Shown: one piece after another, positions 1 through 5,393 of the stretch
How the letters are laid out: each line of letters begins with the position of its first letter
Numbering within the stretch: position 1 is the stretch's first letter
Source of the DNA: Streptosporangiaceae bacterium
GTDB taxonomy: Bacteria > Actinomycetota > Actinomycetes > Streptosporangiales > Streptosporangiaceae
Assembly (NCBI GenBank): GCA_030041195.1
Contig: JASHOI010000748.1
Coordinates: 1-12,470, forward strand
DNA: 12,470 bases
Direction: 5' to 3'
Notes under the pieces: generated by a model
The model's database searches: none
What the model was told of the DNA's origin: nothing
Seen by the model: only the letters and a program-made list of their open reading frames with translations
Position numbers and translations under genes: made by a program

Positions 1-2
1 GG

Positions 3-656
3 CAGCGGGCCGACGCCGCGGCGCGCCGCGCCGCGGACGAGATACTCGACGCGGATGAGCTGCCGACCGAGCCGCGGGTGGCCCGTGACCTGGCCGCGGC
101 GCTGCCGCCCGGCGCGCTGCTCTGGGCCGGGTCCAGCCTCCCGGTGCGGGACCTGGACCAGCAGATGGTGCCGCGCGCCGGGCTGCGGGTGCTCGCCAGC
201 CGCGGGACCAGCGGCATCGACGGGCTCGTGTCGTCGGCCATCGGGGCGGCGCTGGCACACCAGGCGGCCGGCGGTGGCCCGGCCGCCGCGCTGCTCGGCG
301 ACCTGGCCTTCGTGCACGACGCTGCCGGGCTGATGCTCGGGCCCGCAGAGCCCAGGCCGGACCTGTGCATCGTGGTGGCCAACAACGACGGCGGCGGCAT
401 CTTCTCGACGCTGGAGCCGGCGGCGTTCCCCGAGCCGTTCGAGCGGCTGTTCGGCACCCCGCACGGCACCGACCTCGGGCTGCTCGCCCGGGCGGCCGGG
501 CTGCCGTATCAGCTCCTGGACAAGGCATCCGGCCTGGCCGACGCGCTGCGCGGGGACGGGCTGCGGGTGGTGGAGGTGCGCACCGACCGCGCGGCCGGGG
601 CGGAGCTGCGCGGGCGGCTGCGCGAGGCCTGCGCCGCCGCGGCCGCCGGCGCCTAG
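3..656 (+). CDS. menD: MenD (SEPHCHC synthase), C-terminal part, 5' end outside window
   Basis: This is the C-terminal ~217 residues of 2-succinyl-5-enolpyruvyl-6-hydroxy-3-cyclohexene-1-carboxylate synthase. The cytosolic thiamine-diphosphate enzyme joins isochorismate and 2-oxoglutarate in menaquinone synthesis. The reading frame is open from base 3 and ends at TAG 654-656. The visible part contains the ThDP/Mg-binding signature: GDLAFVHD, then a hydrophobic stretch, then NNDGGGIFS. The following [17 protein letters not shown] segment is also typical of MenD. The upstream [20 protein letters not shown] segment is the conserved glycine-rich entry to the cofactor domain. It converges with the isochorismate synthase gene, whose product supplies its substrate, with only 22 bases between the stops. 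No truncation is seen other than the window edge. Confidence 0.93.
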   Translation, partial: QRADAAARRAADEILDADELPTEPRVARDLAAALPPGALLWAGSSLPVRDLDQQMVPRAGLRVLASRGTSGIDGLVSSAIGAALAHQAAGGGPAAALLGDLAFVHDAAGLMLGPAEPRPDLCIVVANNDGGGIFSTLEPAAFPEPFERLFGTPHGTDLGLLARAAGLPYQLLDKASGLADALRGDGLRVVEVRTDRAAGAELRGRLREACAAAAAGA

Positions 657-678
657 GTCCTCTGGCGTCCCGGGCTGG

Positions 679-1965
679 TCAGGCCTCCAGGGCGTCGTGC
701 ATCGCGCGGAACTTGTTCTGCGCCTCGGCCAGCTCGGCCTCCGGATCCGAGTCGGCCACGATCCCGCACCCGGCGAACAGCCGGGCCCGCCGGCCATCCA
801 GCTCGGCGCAGCGAAGCGCGATGCCCCACTCCCCGTTGCCGTGCGCGTCGACCCAGCCGACCGGGGCGGCGTATCGCCCCCGGTCCATGCCCTCGAGCTC
901 GCGGATCAGCTCCATGGCGATGCCGGCCGGGGTGCCGCACACCGCCGCGGTCGGGTGCAGCGCGGCGGCCAGTGCCAGCGCCGAGGCATGCTCGCCCAGC
1001 ATGCCGCTGGCCCCCGGTTCCCGCGCCACGGCGAGGTGCCCGGTCACGTGGGTGGCGAGGTGCTGCACGTTGGCCAGCCGGAGCAGCCACGGCTCGGCGT
1101 CGACGTCCAGCCGGTCGCAGAACGGCGCCAGCGCCTTGCGCACGTCGGCCACGGCGTACCGGTGCTCCTCGACGTCCTTGGCCGACGCCAGCAGCGCGGC
1201 GCCGAGCCTGGCGTCCTCGGCCGCGGTGCGGCCGCGCCGGGTGGTCCCGGCCAGCACGAGCGATCTGACCGCCGCGCCCTCCCGCCTGATGTAGAGCTCC
1301 GGCGTGGCGCCGATCAGCCCGGCGCAGCTGAACGTCCAGCAGTCCGGGTACCGCGCGGCCAGCCTGGCGAGCAGCACCCGGGCGTCGATGTCGTCCGGCG
1401 CCGCCGCGTACAGGTCCCTGGCGAGCACGACCTTGCCGAGATCGCCGGCCTGGATCCTCGCCACGGCCCGGCTGACGGCGTGCTCCCACTGCGGCGCGGT
1501 CAGGCTCCCGTCGTACCAGCGCAGCTCGGTCGGCGCATGCACCGGCCGGACCGGCTCCTGCGACGCGGACGGGTCACCGATCGTGGTCAGCCAGGATCGG
1601 CCCGCGCTGCGGCCGATGACCACGGCGGGGACGATCAGGACCGAGCCGTCCGATGTCGGGTCGAAGGTGAAGCTGCCGAACGCGACCGGCCCGCAGCCCG
1701 GGAGACCTACCTCATCGGTGACCTCGGCGCCGTCGAAGAACTCGGCCAGCCACTTCTCGCCCGCGGTGAACCGGTCCTCACCCGCCGGGATGCTGATCCT
1801 GGCCGCCTCACCCCAGCCCGCCAGCCCGTCGCCGCGGCGGATCCAGGCAACCGATCCGGGGTGCGGGAGGCGGGCCAGGAGGTCACCCGGGCCGGCCACC
1901 GGCACCGTCCGCACCACAGGTCGGTCGGACGCCGGCTGGCCTGGCTCATCGCGCTGCGCTACCAC
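679..1965 (-). CDS. menF: Isochorismate synthase (MenF/EntC family)
   Basis: This enzyme converts chorismate to isochorismate, the entry step of menaquinone (or siderophore) synthesis. The location opposite menD favours menaquinone. Numbered from an upstream TTG at 1974, the 431-residue frame shows the chorismate-binding fold: KVVLAR with the catalytic-base lysine near 181, TPELYIRREG with the acid glutamate near 226, LAGTTRRG (241-248), the EEH metal region (269-271), HLATHVTGHL, and LHPTAAVCGTPAG. The C-terminal signature FAGCGIVADSDPEAELAE (~400-417) carries the second set of Mg glutamates. The TTG at 1974 is an unlikely start. GTG at 1965, in the same frame, lies 8 bases after a TAAAGT hexamer and no ribosome binding site is visible, so a leaderless start at 1965 is preferred. 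The choice between MenF and a salicylate- or siderophore-type synthase rests on context. Confidence 0.9.
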   Translation of the reverse strand: MVAQRDEPGQPASDRPVVRTVPVAGPGDLLARLPHPGSVAWIRRGDGLAGWGEAARISIPAGEDRFTAGEKWLAEFFDGAEVTDEVGLPGCGPVAFGSFTFDPTSDGSVLIVPAVVIGRSAGRSWLTTIGDPSASQEPVRPVHAPTELRWYDGSLTAPQWEHAVSRAVARIQAGDLGKVVLARDLYAAAPDDIDARVLLARLAARYPDCWTFSCAGLIGATPELYIRREGAAVRSLVLAGTTRRGRTAAEDARLGAALLASAKDVEEHRYAVADVRKALAPFCDRLDVDAEPWLLRLANVQHLATHVTGHLAVAREPGASGMLGEHASALALAAALHPTAAVCGTPAGIAMELIRELEGMDRGRYAAPVGWVDAHGNGEWGIALRCAELDGRRARLFAGCGIVADSDPEAELAEAQNKFRAMHDALEA

Positions 1966-1971
1966 GGCAGA

Positions 1972-1994
1972 CAACTTTACGTGCGGGAAAGTTG
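1972..1994. promoter_or_regulatory. Inverted repeat over the menF promoter, possible operator
   Basis: Perfect 7-base arms CAACTTT (1972-1978) and AAAGTTG (1988-1994) are separated by 9 bases. They cover the putative -10 of the menF gene. Arms of this length can occur by chance, but AT-rich arms are rarer in this GC-rich DNA and the position over the promoter suggests a repressor site. The regulator is unknown. Confidence 0.35.
1974..1979 (-). promoter_or_regulatory. Putative -10 element of menF (TAAAGT)
   Basis: On the minus strand TAAAGT is followed by 8 bases and then GTG at 1965. This would place transcription initiation at or next to the start codon. No convincing -35 box is visible. 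The element lies inside the inverted repeat at 1972-1994. Confidence 0.4.
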
Positions 1995-2090
1995 CCGTCT
2001 GGCCGAGGGGCGGCGGCTTCGGCCCGATTCCGTCTCGGTAACGGCCGCAGGTAACCGGTGAGTCTGCCTACCGGGACAGGTGGGGAACGT
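1995..2090. other. Intergenic spacer between divergent menF and cysteine dioxygenase genes
   Basis: This is the middle of the divergent intergenic region, with no gene. It contains one moderate GC-rich stem, GGCCGA (2001-2006) with TCGGCC (2019-2024) across a 12-base loop. I recognise no riboswitch. Confidence 0.4.
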
Positions 2091-2111
2091 GATAGCTTTC
2101 GAGGCGCTATC
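2091..2111. promoter_or_regulatory. Inverted repeat before the cysteine dioxygenase gene, possible operator
   Basis: Perfect arms GATAGC (2091-2096) and GCTATC (2106-2111) are separated by 9 bases. The right arm abuts the position expected for the -35 box of the promoter whose -10 is TAGGAT at 2134. The placement suits a repressor or activator of the dioxygenase-rhodanese operon. The regulator is unknown. Confidence 0.4.
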
Positions 2112-2133
2112 CCGACTAAAACGATGGGTGAAA

Positions 2134-2139
2134 TAGGAT
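2134..2139 (+). promoter_or_regulatory. Putative -10 element (TAGGAT) of the dioxygenase-rhodanese operon
   Basis: TAGGAT is a frequent actinobacterial -10 hexamer. It lies exactly 7 bases before the in-frame GTG at 2147, which predicts a leaderless transcript. A weak -35 candidate, CCGACT (2112-2117), is 16 bases upstream. Confidence 0.5.
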
Positions 2140-2146
2140 GACACTC

Positions 2147-2665
2147 GTGAACGACACGGCGCTTGCGGGGCAGAGCCGCCCCGGCCGGACCAGCCCCACC
2201 CCGGCGCGGCTGAGCCAGGCCCGCCTGGGGGAGATCGTCGCCGCGCTGGCCGCGCGGCCGGGTGGCTGGGGCGAGCTGGTGCGCTTTGAGGCCGCGAGGC
2301 GCTGGTACCAGCGCCTCGAGCTGGCCGACGATCACGAGGTGTGGCTGCTGTCCTGGCTCCCCGGGCAGAGCACCGGCTTCCATGACCACGGCCATGCGGC
2401 CGGCGCGTTCGCGGTGGCGCAGGGCCAGCTGCGCGAGCGGACCGTGGCCGCGGGCAACCGCCCGCTGGTACGGAACCTGACGGTCGCGCGGGGCAGCGTC
2501 AGGGCGTTCGGCCCGCACTACGCGCACGATGTGGTCAACCCCTTCGCCGAGCCGGCCATCTCGGTGCACGCCTACTCCCCGCCGCTCACCGCGATGCGGC
2601 GATTTGAGCTCACCGAATCGGGCCTGGTCCAGACGGGGACCGAGCAGGCGGAGCAGGACTGGTGA
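2147..2665 (+). CDS. Cysteine dioxygenase family protein (cupin)
   Basis: This is a small cupin that likely oxidises cysteine or a related thiol to a sulfinate with a mononuclear iron. Numbered from the ATG at 2138 (175 residues), cupin motif 1 is GFHDHGHAAGAF at 80-91, giving candidate iron ligands His82 and His84. The third histidine is in HYAHDVVNP (His130 or His127). The SVHAYSPPL segment (142-150) carries the conserved tyrosine region of bacterial cysteine dioxygenases. Two starts are possible: ATG 2138 overlaps the probable -10 hexamer TAGGAT, whereas GTG 2147, in the same frame, lies 7 bases after it and also 8 bases after an AGGA. I therefore prefer GTG 2147. The next gene, a rhodanese, overlaps by 4 bases, so the two are translationally coupled. 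The exact thiol substrate (cysteine, 3-mercaptopropionate or other) is not decided by sequence. Confidence 0.87.
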   Translation: MNDTALAGQSRPGRTSPTPARLSQARLGEIVAALAARPGGWGELVRFEAARRWYQRLELADDHEVWLLSWLPGQSTGFHDHGHAAGAFAVAQGQLRERTVAAGNRPLVRNLTVARGSVRAFGPHYAHDVVNPFAEPAISVHAYSPPLTAMRRFELTESGLVQTGTEQAEQDW

Positions 2666-3072
2666 CGCCGCCGGCGTCCCGTCCGCCGGGCAGCCGCACC
2701 ATCGATCAGATCCTCGCCGAGGCCAGAGCCCGGCTGGACCGGCTCAGCCCGGTGCAGGCGTCGCGGGCGGCCCGCGAGGGCGCGGTGCTCGTCGACATCC
2801 GCCCCGCCGCCCAGCGCGGCACCGAGGGGGAGATACCCGGGGCGCTGATCGTGGAGCGCAACGTGCTCGAGTGGCGTTTCGACCCCGCCTCGGACGCCAG
2901 GCTGCCGCAGGCCAACTACGACCTGCAGGTGATCGTCGTCTGCTCGGAGGGCTACACATCCAGCCTTGCCGCTGCCGCCCTGCAGGATCTCGGCATCAGC
3001 GGCGCGACCGACCTCGACGGCGGGTTCCGCGCCTGGCAGGCCGCTGGCCTGCCGGTGCTGCCGGCGGCCTAA
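2662..3072 (+). CDS. Rhodanese-like sulfurtransferase, single domain
   Basis: This 136-residue single rhodanese domain carries sulfane sulfur on a catalytic cysteine persulfide. The VLVDIRPAAQRGTEGEIPGA segment (~42-61) is the rhodanese CH2A-like region with the conserved Asp and Arg. The active-site loop is CSEGYTS at 94-100 with Cys94 as nucleophile, followed by the helix SLAAAALQDLG. The C-terminal LDGGFRAWQAAGLPV is the typical end of the fold. The gene starts with GTG inside the stop of the cysteine dioxygenase gene (4-base GTGA overlap). Co-expression suggests a shared role in handling cysteine-derived or reactive sulfur, but the physiological donor and acceptor are unknown. It is followed by a convergent gene after 27 bases. 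Confidence 0.9.
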   Translation: MTPPASRPPGSRTIDQILAEARARLDRLSPVQASRAAREGAVLVDIRPAAQRGTEGEIPGALIVERNVLEWRFDPASDARLPQANYDLQVIVVCSEGYTSSLAAAALQDLGISGATDLDGGFRAWQAAGLPVLPAA

Positions 3073-3099
3073 GGGCCCGGCGGCAGCCGAGTCGTGGCG

Positions 3100-4170
3100 T
3101 CACAGCAGGGATAGCTGGACCGGCTCCGGCGGTTCGGGCTGGGGGCCGTGCCGCGGCTGGGGGGTTCGCGGCTGGATGCGGCGGGCCTGCCCGGGGGTGG
3201 CCTGGCCGACCCGATGGCGCTGGGCCAGTTCCCTGACCTGATCGGCGATCTGTGCCTGATAGGACTTGGGCGCGTACGCGCCCCGGCCGTACATGGCGCG
3301 GTAGGCGTCCACCAGGTCAGGGAAGTTCTCGCCGAGCCATTTCAGGAACCACTCGCGCGCACCCGGGCGCAGGTGCAGCACGATCGGGGTGACGTGCGCG
3401 GCCCCGGCCTCGGCGGCGAGCCGCACGGTCCGCTCGAGCTCGGCGGGGGAGTCGGTGAGGAACGGCAGCACCGGGCCCATCAGCACGCCGCACCGCAGCC
3501 CGCGCTCGTTCAGCGCGGCGCAGACCCCCAGCCGGCGCTCCGGGCTGGGCGTTCCCGGCTCCACGGATCGAGAAATCTCTTTGTCGACAAAGCCGACGGA
3601 GACGTTGAGCCCCACGTCGGTGACCTCCGCGGCCTCGGCCAGCAGGTCCAGGTCGCGCAGGATCAGCGTGCCCTTGGTCAGGATCGAGAACGGGTTGGCC
3701 GCGTCCCGCAGCGCCTCGATGATGCCCGGCATCAGCCGGTAGCGGCCTTCCGCGCGCTGGTAGCAGTCGACGTTCGTGCCCATGGCCACGTGCTCGCCCT
3801 GCCATTTCGGCGCCGCCAGCTCCTTGCGGGCCAGCTGCGGCGCGTTCACCTTGACCACGATCCGCGAGTTGAAGTCGTGCCCGGCATCCATATCAAGATA
3901 TTTATGACTATTCCTAGCATAACAGTAGGAACAAGCATGAGAGCAGCCCCTATAGGGATTTATCGTCCAGCGGAAGGCCATCCGCGACGCCGGGGGGACC
4001 TGGTTGATGATCGACCGGGCGTGCACCTCGTAGAAGGTCATGCCGCGGAAGCCGGGTGTGTCGAAGGTCCGCGCCACCGCGCCGCGCTCGAACAGGGCCG
4101 GCGCGGCCGCGCCGGACCCTGGTGACCCGTCGGCTTGACCGGCGTCGAGGCGCAGGCTGTCCCACCGCAT
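3100..4170 (-). CDS. Rv2578c family radical SAM protein
   Basis: This 356-residue radical SAM protein is related to the SplB-like group typified by M. tuberculosis Rv2578c. The cluster motif CSHACSYC gives Cys76, Cys80 and Cys83 (CxxxCxxC), embedded in NPYRGC...YARNSHKYLD. Downstream are VVKVNAPQLARKEL (105-118), MGTNVDCYQRAEGRYRLMPGI (130-150), NPFSILTKGTLILRD, VSVGFVDKEISRSVEPGTPSPERR and VTPIVLHLRPGAREWFLKWL, all characteristic of this family. The reaction is not established. It starts at ATG 4170, 7 bases after TAGCCT with no ribosome binding site, suggesting a leaderless message. An SOS box lies 12 bases upstream, consistent with DNA-damage control. Codons for residues 70-95 are AT-rich and rare for this genome (ATA, AGG, AGT, AAA, CTT), unlike the rest. 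No intein is present. Confidence 0.92.
   Translation of the reverse strand: MRWDSLRLDAGQADGSPGSGAAAPALFERGAVARTFDTPGFRGMTFYEVHARSIINQVPPASRMAFRWTINPYRGCSHACSYCYARNSHKYLDMDAGHDFNSRIVVKVNAPQLARKELAAPKWQGEHVAMGTNVDCYQRAEGRYRLMPGIIEALRDAANPFSILTKGTLILRDLDLLAEAAEVTDVGLNVSVGFVDKEISRSVEPGTPSPERRLGVCAALNERGLRCGVLMGPVLPFLTDSPAELERTVRLAAEAGAAHVTPIVLHLRPGAREWFLKWLGENFPDLVDAYRAMYGRGAYAPKSYQAQIADQVRELAQRHRVGQATPGQARRIQPRTPQPRHGPQPEPPEPVQLSLL
3579..3592. repeat. 14-base perfect palindrome inside the radical SAM gene
   Basis: CTTTGTCGACAAAG reads the same on both strands. It overlaps a second short run of unusual codons (TTT, AAA, ATT, TCT, CGA) in the FVDKEISRS region, residues 194-202. A 14-base palindrome can arise by chance in a window this size; no function is claimed. 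Confidence 0.5.
3886..3963 (-). other. AT-rich, atypical-codon patch over the radical SAM cluster motif
   Basis: By my count 3891-3960 has 27 G/C in 70 bases, in DNA that is otherwise about 70% GC. On the coding strand it runs from Ile70 (ATA) to Asp95 (GAT) and includes all three cluster cysteines. The codons are AAT, TAT, AGG, TCT, CAT, GCT, TGT, AGT, AAA, CTT. Codons on both sides (ACG, TGG, CGC; GCC, GGG, CAC) return at once to the local high-GC style. The protein sequence stays conserved across the patch. Confidence 0.8.
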
Positions 4171-4174
4171 AGCG

Positions 4175-4180
4175 TTAAGG
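4175..4180 (-). promoter_or_regulatory. Putative -10 region (TAGCCT) of the radical SAM gene
   Basis: Reading the minus strand towards the gene, TAGCCT ends 7 bases before ATG 4170, with no Shine-Dalgarno sequence between. This matches a leaderless promoter. A second possible -10, TATTCT, lies just upstream within the SOS box. The hexamer position is accurate to about 2-3 bases. Confidence 0.45.
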
Positions 4181-4181
4181 C

Positions 4182-4197
4182 TAGAATAATTGTTCGA
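4182..4197. promoter_or_regulatory. LexA (SOS) box before the radical SAM gene
   Basis: TAGAATAATTGTTCGA matches 10 of the 12 specified bases of the actinobacterial LexA consensus TCGAAC-N4-GTTCGA. The half facing away from the gene is perfect (GTTCGA). It lies 12 bases upstream of the ATG and overlaps or abuts the likely promoter, the right place for LexA repression. From memory, M. tuberculosis Rv2578c is listed among LexA/SOS-box genes, which supports the call. Confidence 0.72.
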
Positions 4198-4310
4198 CTA
4201 TCTCAAACTGATCGAGCCCTCGTTCGATCGTGTGTCGCGCGGGCGCCGGACGGGATACAGTTCACTCTCCGCCGGCAAAGCGAGGGTAAAAGCAACTCAA
4301 GCGGGGGATA

Positions 4311-4347
4311 GTAGGGAGTGGATCCCTACCGCTGTCCCGGCAGCGGT
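4311..4347 (+). other. Two adjacent hairpins in the leader of the DUF3040 gene
   Basis: Stem I is GTAGGGA (4311-4317) with TCCCTAC (4323-4329) and a 5-base loop. Stem II is ACCGCTG (4328-4334) with CAGCGGT (4341-4347) and a 6-base loop. They share two bases at the junction, so both cannot form fully at once. They end 16 bases before the ribosome binding site. This could be a structured leader, or the termination site of a short upstream transcript; there is no U-tract. Confidence 0.45.
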
Positions 4348-4363
4348 GGCGCGGACGTGGTGC

Positions 4364-4368
4364 GGAGG
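4364..4368 (+). promoter_or_regulatory. Ribosome binding site deciding the DUF3040 start
   Basis: GGAGG lies 5 bases before ATG 4374. It overlaps the in-frame GTG at 4368, ruling that codon out as the start, and is 17 bases from ATG 4386. Confidence 0.7.
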
Positions 4369-4373
4369 TGGCC

Positions 4374-4691
4374 ATGGCCCTGTCCATGGACGAGCAGCGC
4401 ATCCTCGATGAGATGGAGCGCAAGCTTGCCGATGACGATCCCCTGCTGGCATCGAGGCTGACATCGTTCGGGCGCCCGGGCGTAGCCGCGCTGATGCGGT
4501 CCCGGCGCGCGCGGGTCGTGCTGTCGTTCCTGGTGCTGATCGCGATCGCCGCGGTCTCGCTGGCGATCTACGCGCTGACCCCGTTCCGGACCAGCTTCGA
4601 TCCCAAGGGCTCGGCAAAGCCCGCACCGTCACACAGCAGCCAGTCGGTGACCCCGTCCTCCCGGCACACCGGGAGCCCGACCACGCCCTGA
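4374..4691 (+). CDS. DUF3040 family membrane protein
   Basis: This small actinobacterial membrane protein has 105 residues from ATG 4374. The N-terminus MALSMDEQRILDEMERKL followed by DDPLLASRLTSF is the DUF3040 signature: a short acidic cytoplasmic helix before the membrane part. An RSRRARVV positive stretch precedes a single hydrophobic segment (~47-68, VVLSFLVLIAIAAVSLAIYAL), followed by a Ser/Pro/Thr-rich tail likely outside the membrane or disordered. Many family members have two hydrophobic segments; here only one is clear. The start is set by GGAGG 5 bases upstream and by the family's usual MALS beginning. Function is unknown. It converges with the next gene after 25 bases, and its leader contains two hairpins. 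Confidence 0.82.
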   Translation: MALSMDEQRILDEMERKLADDDPLLASRLTSFGRPGVAALMRSRRARVVLSFLVLIAIAAVSLAIYALTPFRTSFDPKGSAKPAPSHSSQSVTPSSRHTGSPTTP

Positions 4692-4716
4692 CCGGCGTCT
4701 GGGACCTGGCCGGGTG

Positions 4717-5220
4717 TTACGACTCGCGCCAGAGCTGGATCAGGTACTGTTCCAGGCCCTCGAGCCGCTTCTTCGCCTGCTGGAAGTCGTCGCCGAGCGG
4801 GTCGACGTCCGTCTCGAACAGGGCGGCGTAGCGCCGCAGGGCCTCGGCCCGGTTGCGGGTGTACACGTGCACGCCGTAGTCGCCCACCCCGCCGGCCAGC
4901 CGGATGCCGTCCACCGCTGAGTCGGCCCGGCCGGTGTCGTTGATGCTCAGCCTGCCCCGCAGGTACAGCACGCACTTCGCCTCATCCTCGTAGCCGTCGC
5001 TGAACGGAGGCGGCGCGTCTTCCCATTCCTCGATCGTGAGCTGGACGTTGACGTGTTCCTGGGCGCAGGCGACGAGCATCTGCTCGCGGTTGGTGCTGAT
5101 AAGCGAGCCGTTGGGTGCTGGGCTGCCCGGCGCATCCGGGTCGACCGACGGATCATGGACGCGAAACATCCGTTTCTCCGGGAAGACCGGGATCTCCAGC
5201 CGAATCAGCCTGCGGCCCAC
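4717..5220 (-). CDS. Conserved-looking hypothetical protein, 167 residues
   Basis: I do not recognise this protein. It is acidic, has no signal peptide or membrane segment, and looks cytosolic. The centre, from about residue 57 to 123 (VNVQLTIEEWEDAPPPF, then ECVLYLRGRLSIND-like strands, then GIRLAGGVGDYGVHVYTRNR), suggests a beta-rich fold. The last 45 residues (NRAEALRRYAALFE ... FQQAKKRLEGLEQYLIQLW) should be helical. Start GTG 5220 is supported by AGGGGG (5226-5231) 5 bases upstream. It stands alone on the minus strand between a convergent DUF3040 gene and a divergent epoxide hydrolase gene. Small beta-rich proteins of this shape include immunity or inhibitor proteins, but no toxin partner is next to it. 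Confidence 0.75.
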   Translation of the reverse strand: MGRRLIRLEIPVFPEKRMFRVHDPSVDPDAPGSPAPNGSLISTNREQMLVACAQEHVNVQLTIEEWEDAPPPFSDGYEDEAKCVLYLRGRLSINDTGRADSAVDGIRLAGGVGDYGVHVYTRNRAEALRRYAALFETDVDPLGDDFQQAKKRLEGLEQYLIQLWRES

Positions 5221-5225
5221 TAATT

Positions 5226-5231
5226 CCCCCT
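5226..5231 (-). promoter_or_regulatory. Ribosome binding site of the 167-residue gene
   Basis: AGGGGG on the minus strand, 5 bases before GTG 5220, is a good Shine-Dalgarno match and fixes the start. An inverted repeat, CCAGG (5234-5238) and CCTGG (5246-5250) around TGATATC, lies immediately upstream in the likely promoter zone. Confidence 0.6.
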
Positions 5232-5382
5232 AGCCAGGTGATATCCCTGGGATACAGCATGGACCGTGCTGACCTCGCGTGTACCTGCAATCCGTGATAA
5301 AGGCCTGTTACCCTGCGCACGCTACGGACGGGCTGGGCGGAACCGGGCACCGCGGGTCTTCCTGGCGCTTCCGGTCGCCGTT

Positions 5383-5387
5383 ATCCT
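5383..5387 (+). promoter_or_regulatory. Putative -10 element (TATCCT) of the hydrolase-P450 operon
   Basis: TATCCT ends 6 bases before ATG 5394 and no Shine-Dalgarno sequence is present, so a leaderless transcript is likely. No clear -35 box is visible. The coordinates are accurate to about one base. Confidence 0.4.
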
Positions 5388-5393
5388 CCGATC

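Noticed and set aside
697..2061. Open frame of 454 codons on the plus strand opposite the isochorismate synthase gene
   Set aside because: Shadow of a gene with all family motifs; it also runs through the menF promoter region.
1995..2146. Riboswitch before the cysteine dioxygenase gene
   Set aside because: Only a short GC stem is visible, no known aptamer consensus fits, and the promoter evidence predicts a leaderless message.
3886..3963. Insertion of a mobile element or an intact intein in the radical SAM gene
   Set aside because: The protein reads continuously through the cluster motif with no extra residues, target duplication or intein blocks; only the base composition is odd.
4260..4289. 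Possible stress sigma factor promoter (GTTC ... GGGTAA) before the DUF3040 gene
   Set aside because: The spacing between the two boxes is longer than the known SigB/SigF consensus allows and the first box is a weak match.
4301..4350. Rho-independent terminator
   Set aside because: The hairpins are not followed by a T-run, and no gene on either strand ends just upstream of them.
4190..4411. Possible 73-codon gene between the radical SAM and DUF3040 genes
   Set aside because: It overlaps the SOS box, the hairpins and the DUF3040 ribosome binding site, has no Shine-Dalgarno sequence, and its product shows no recognisable feature.
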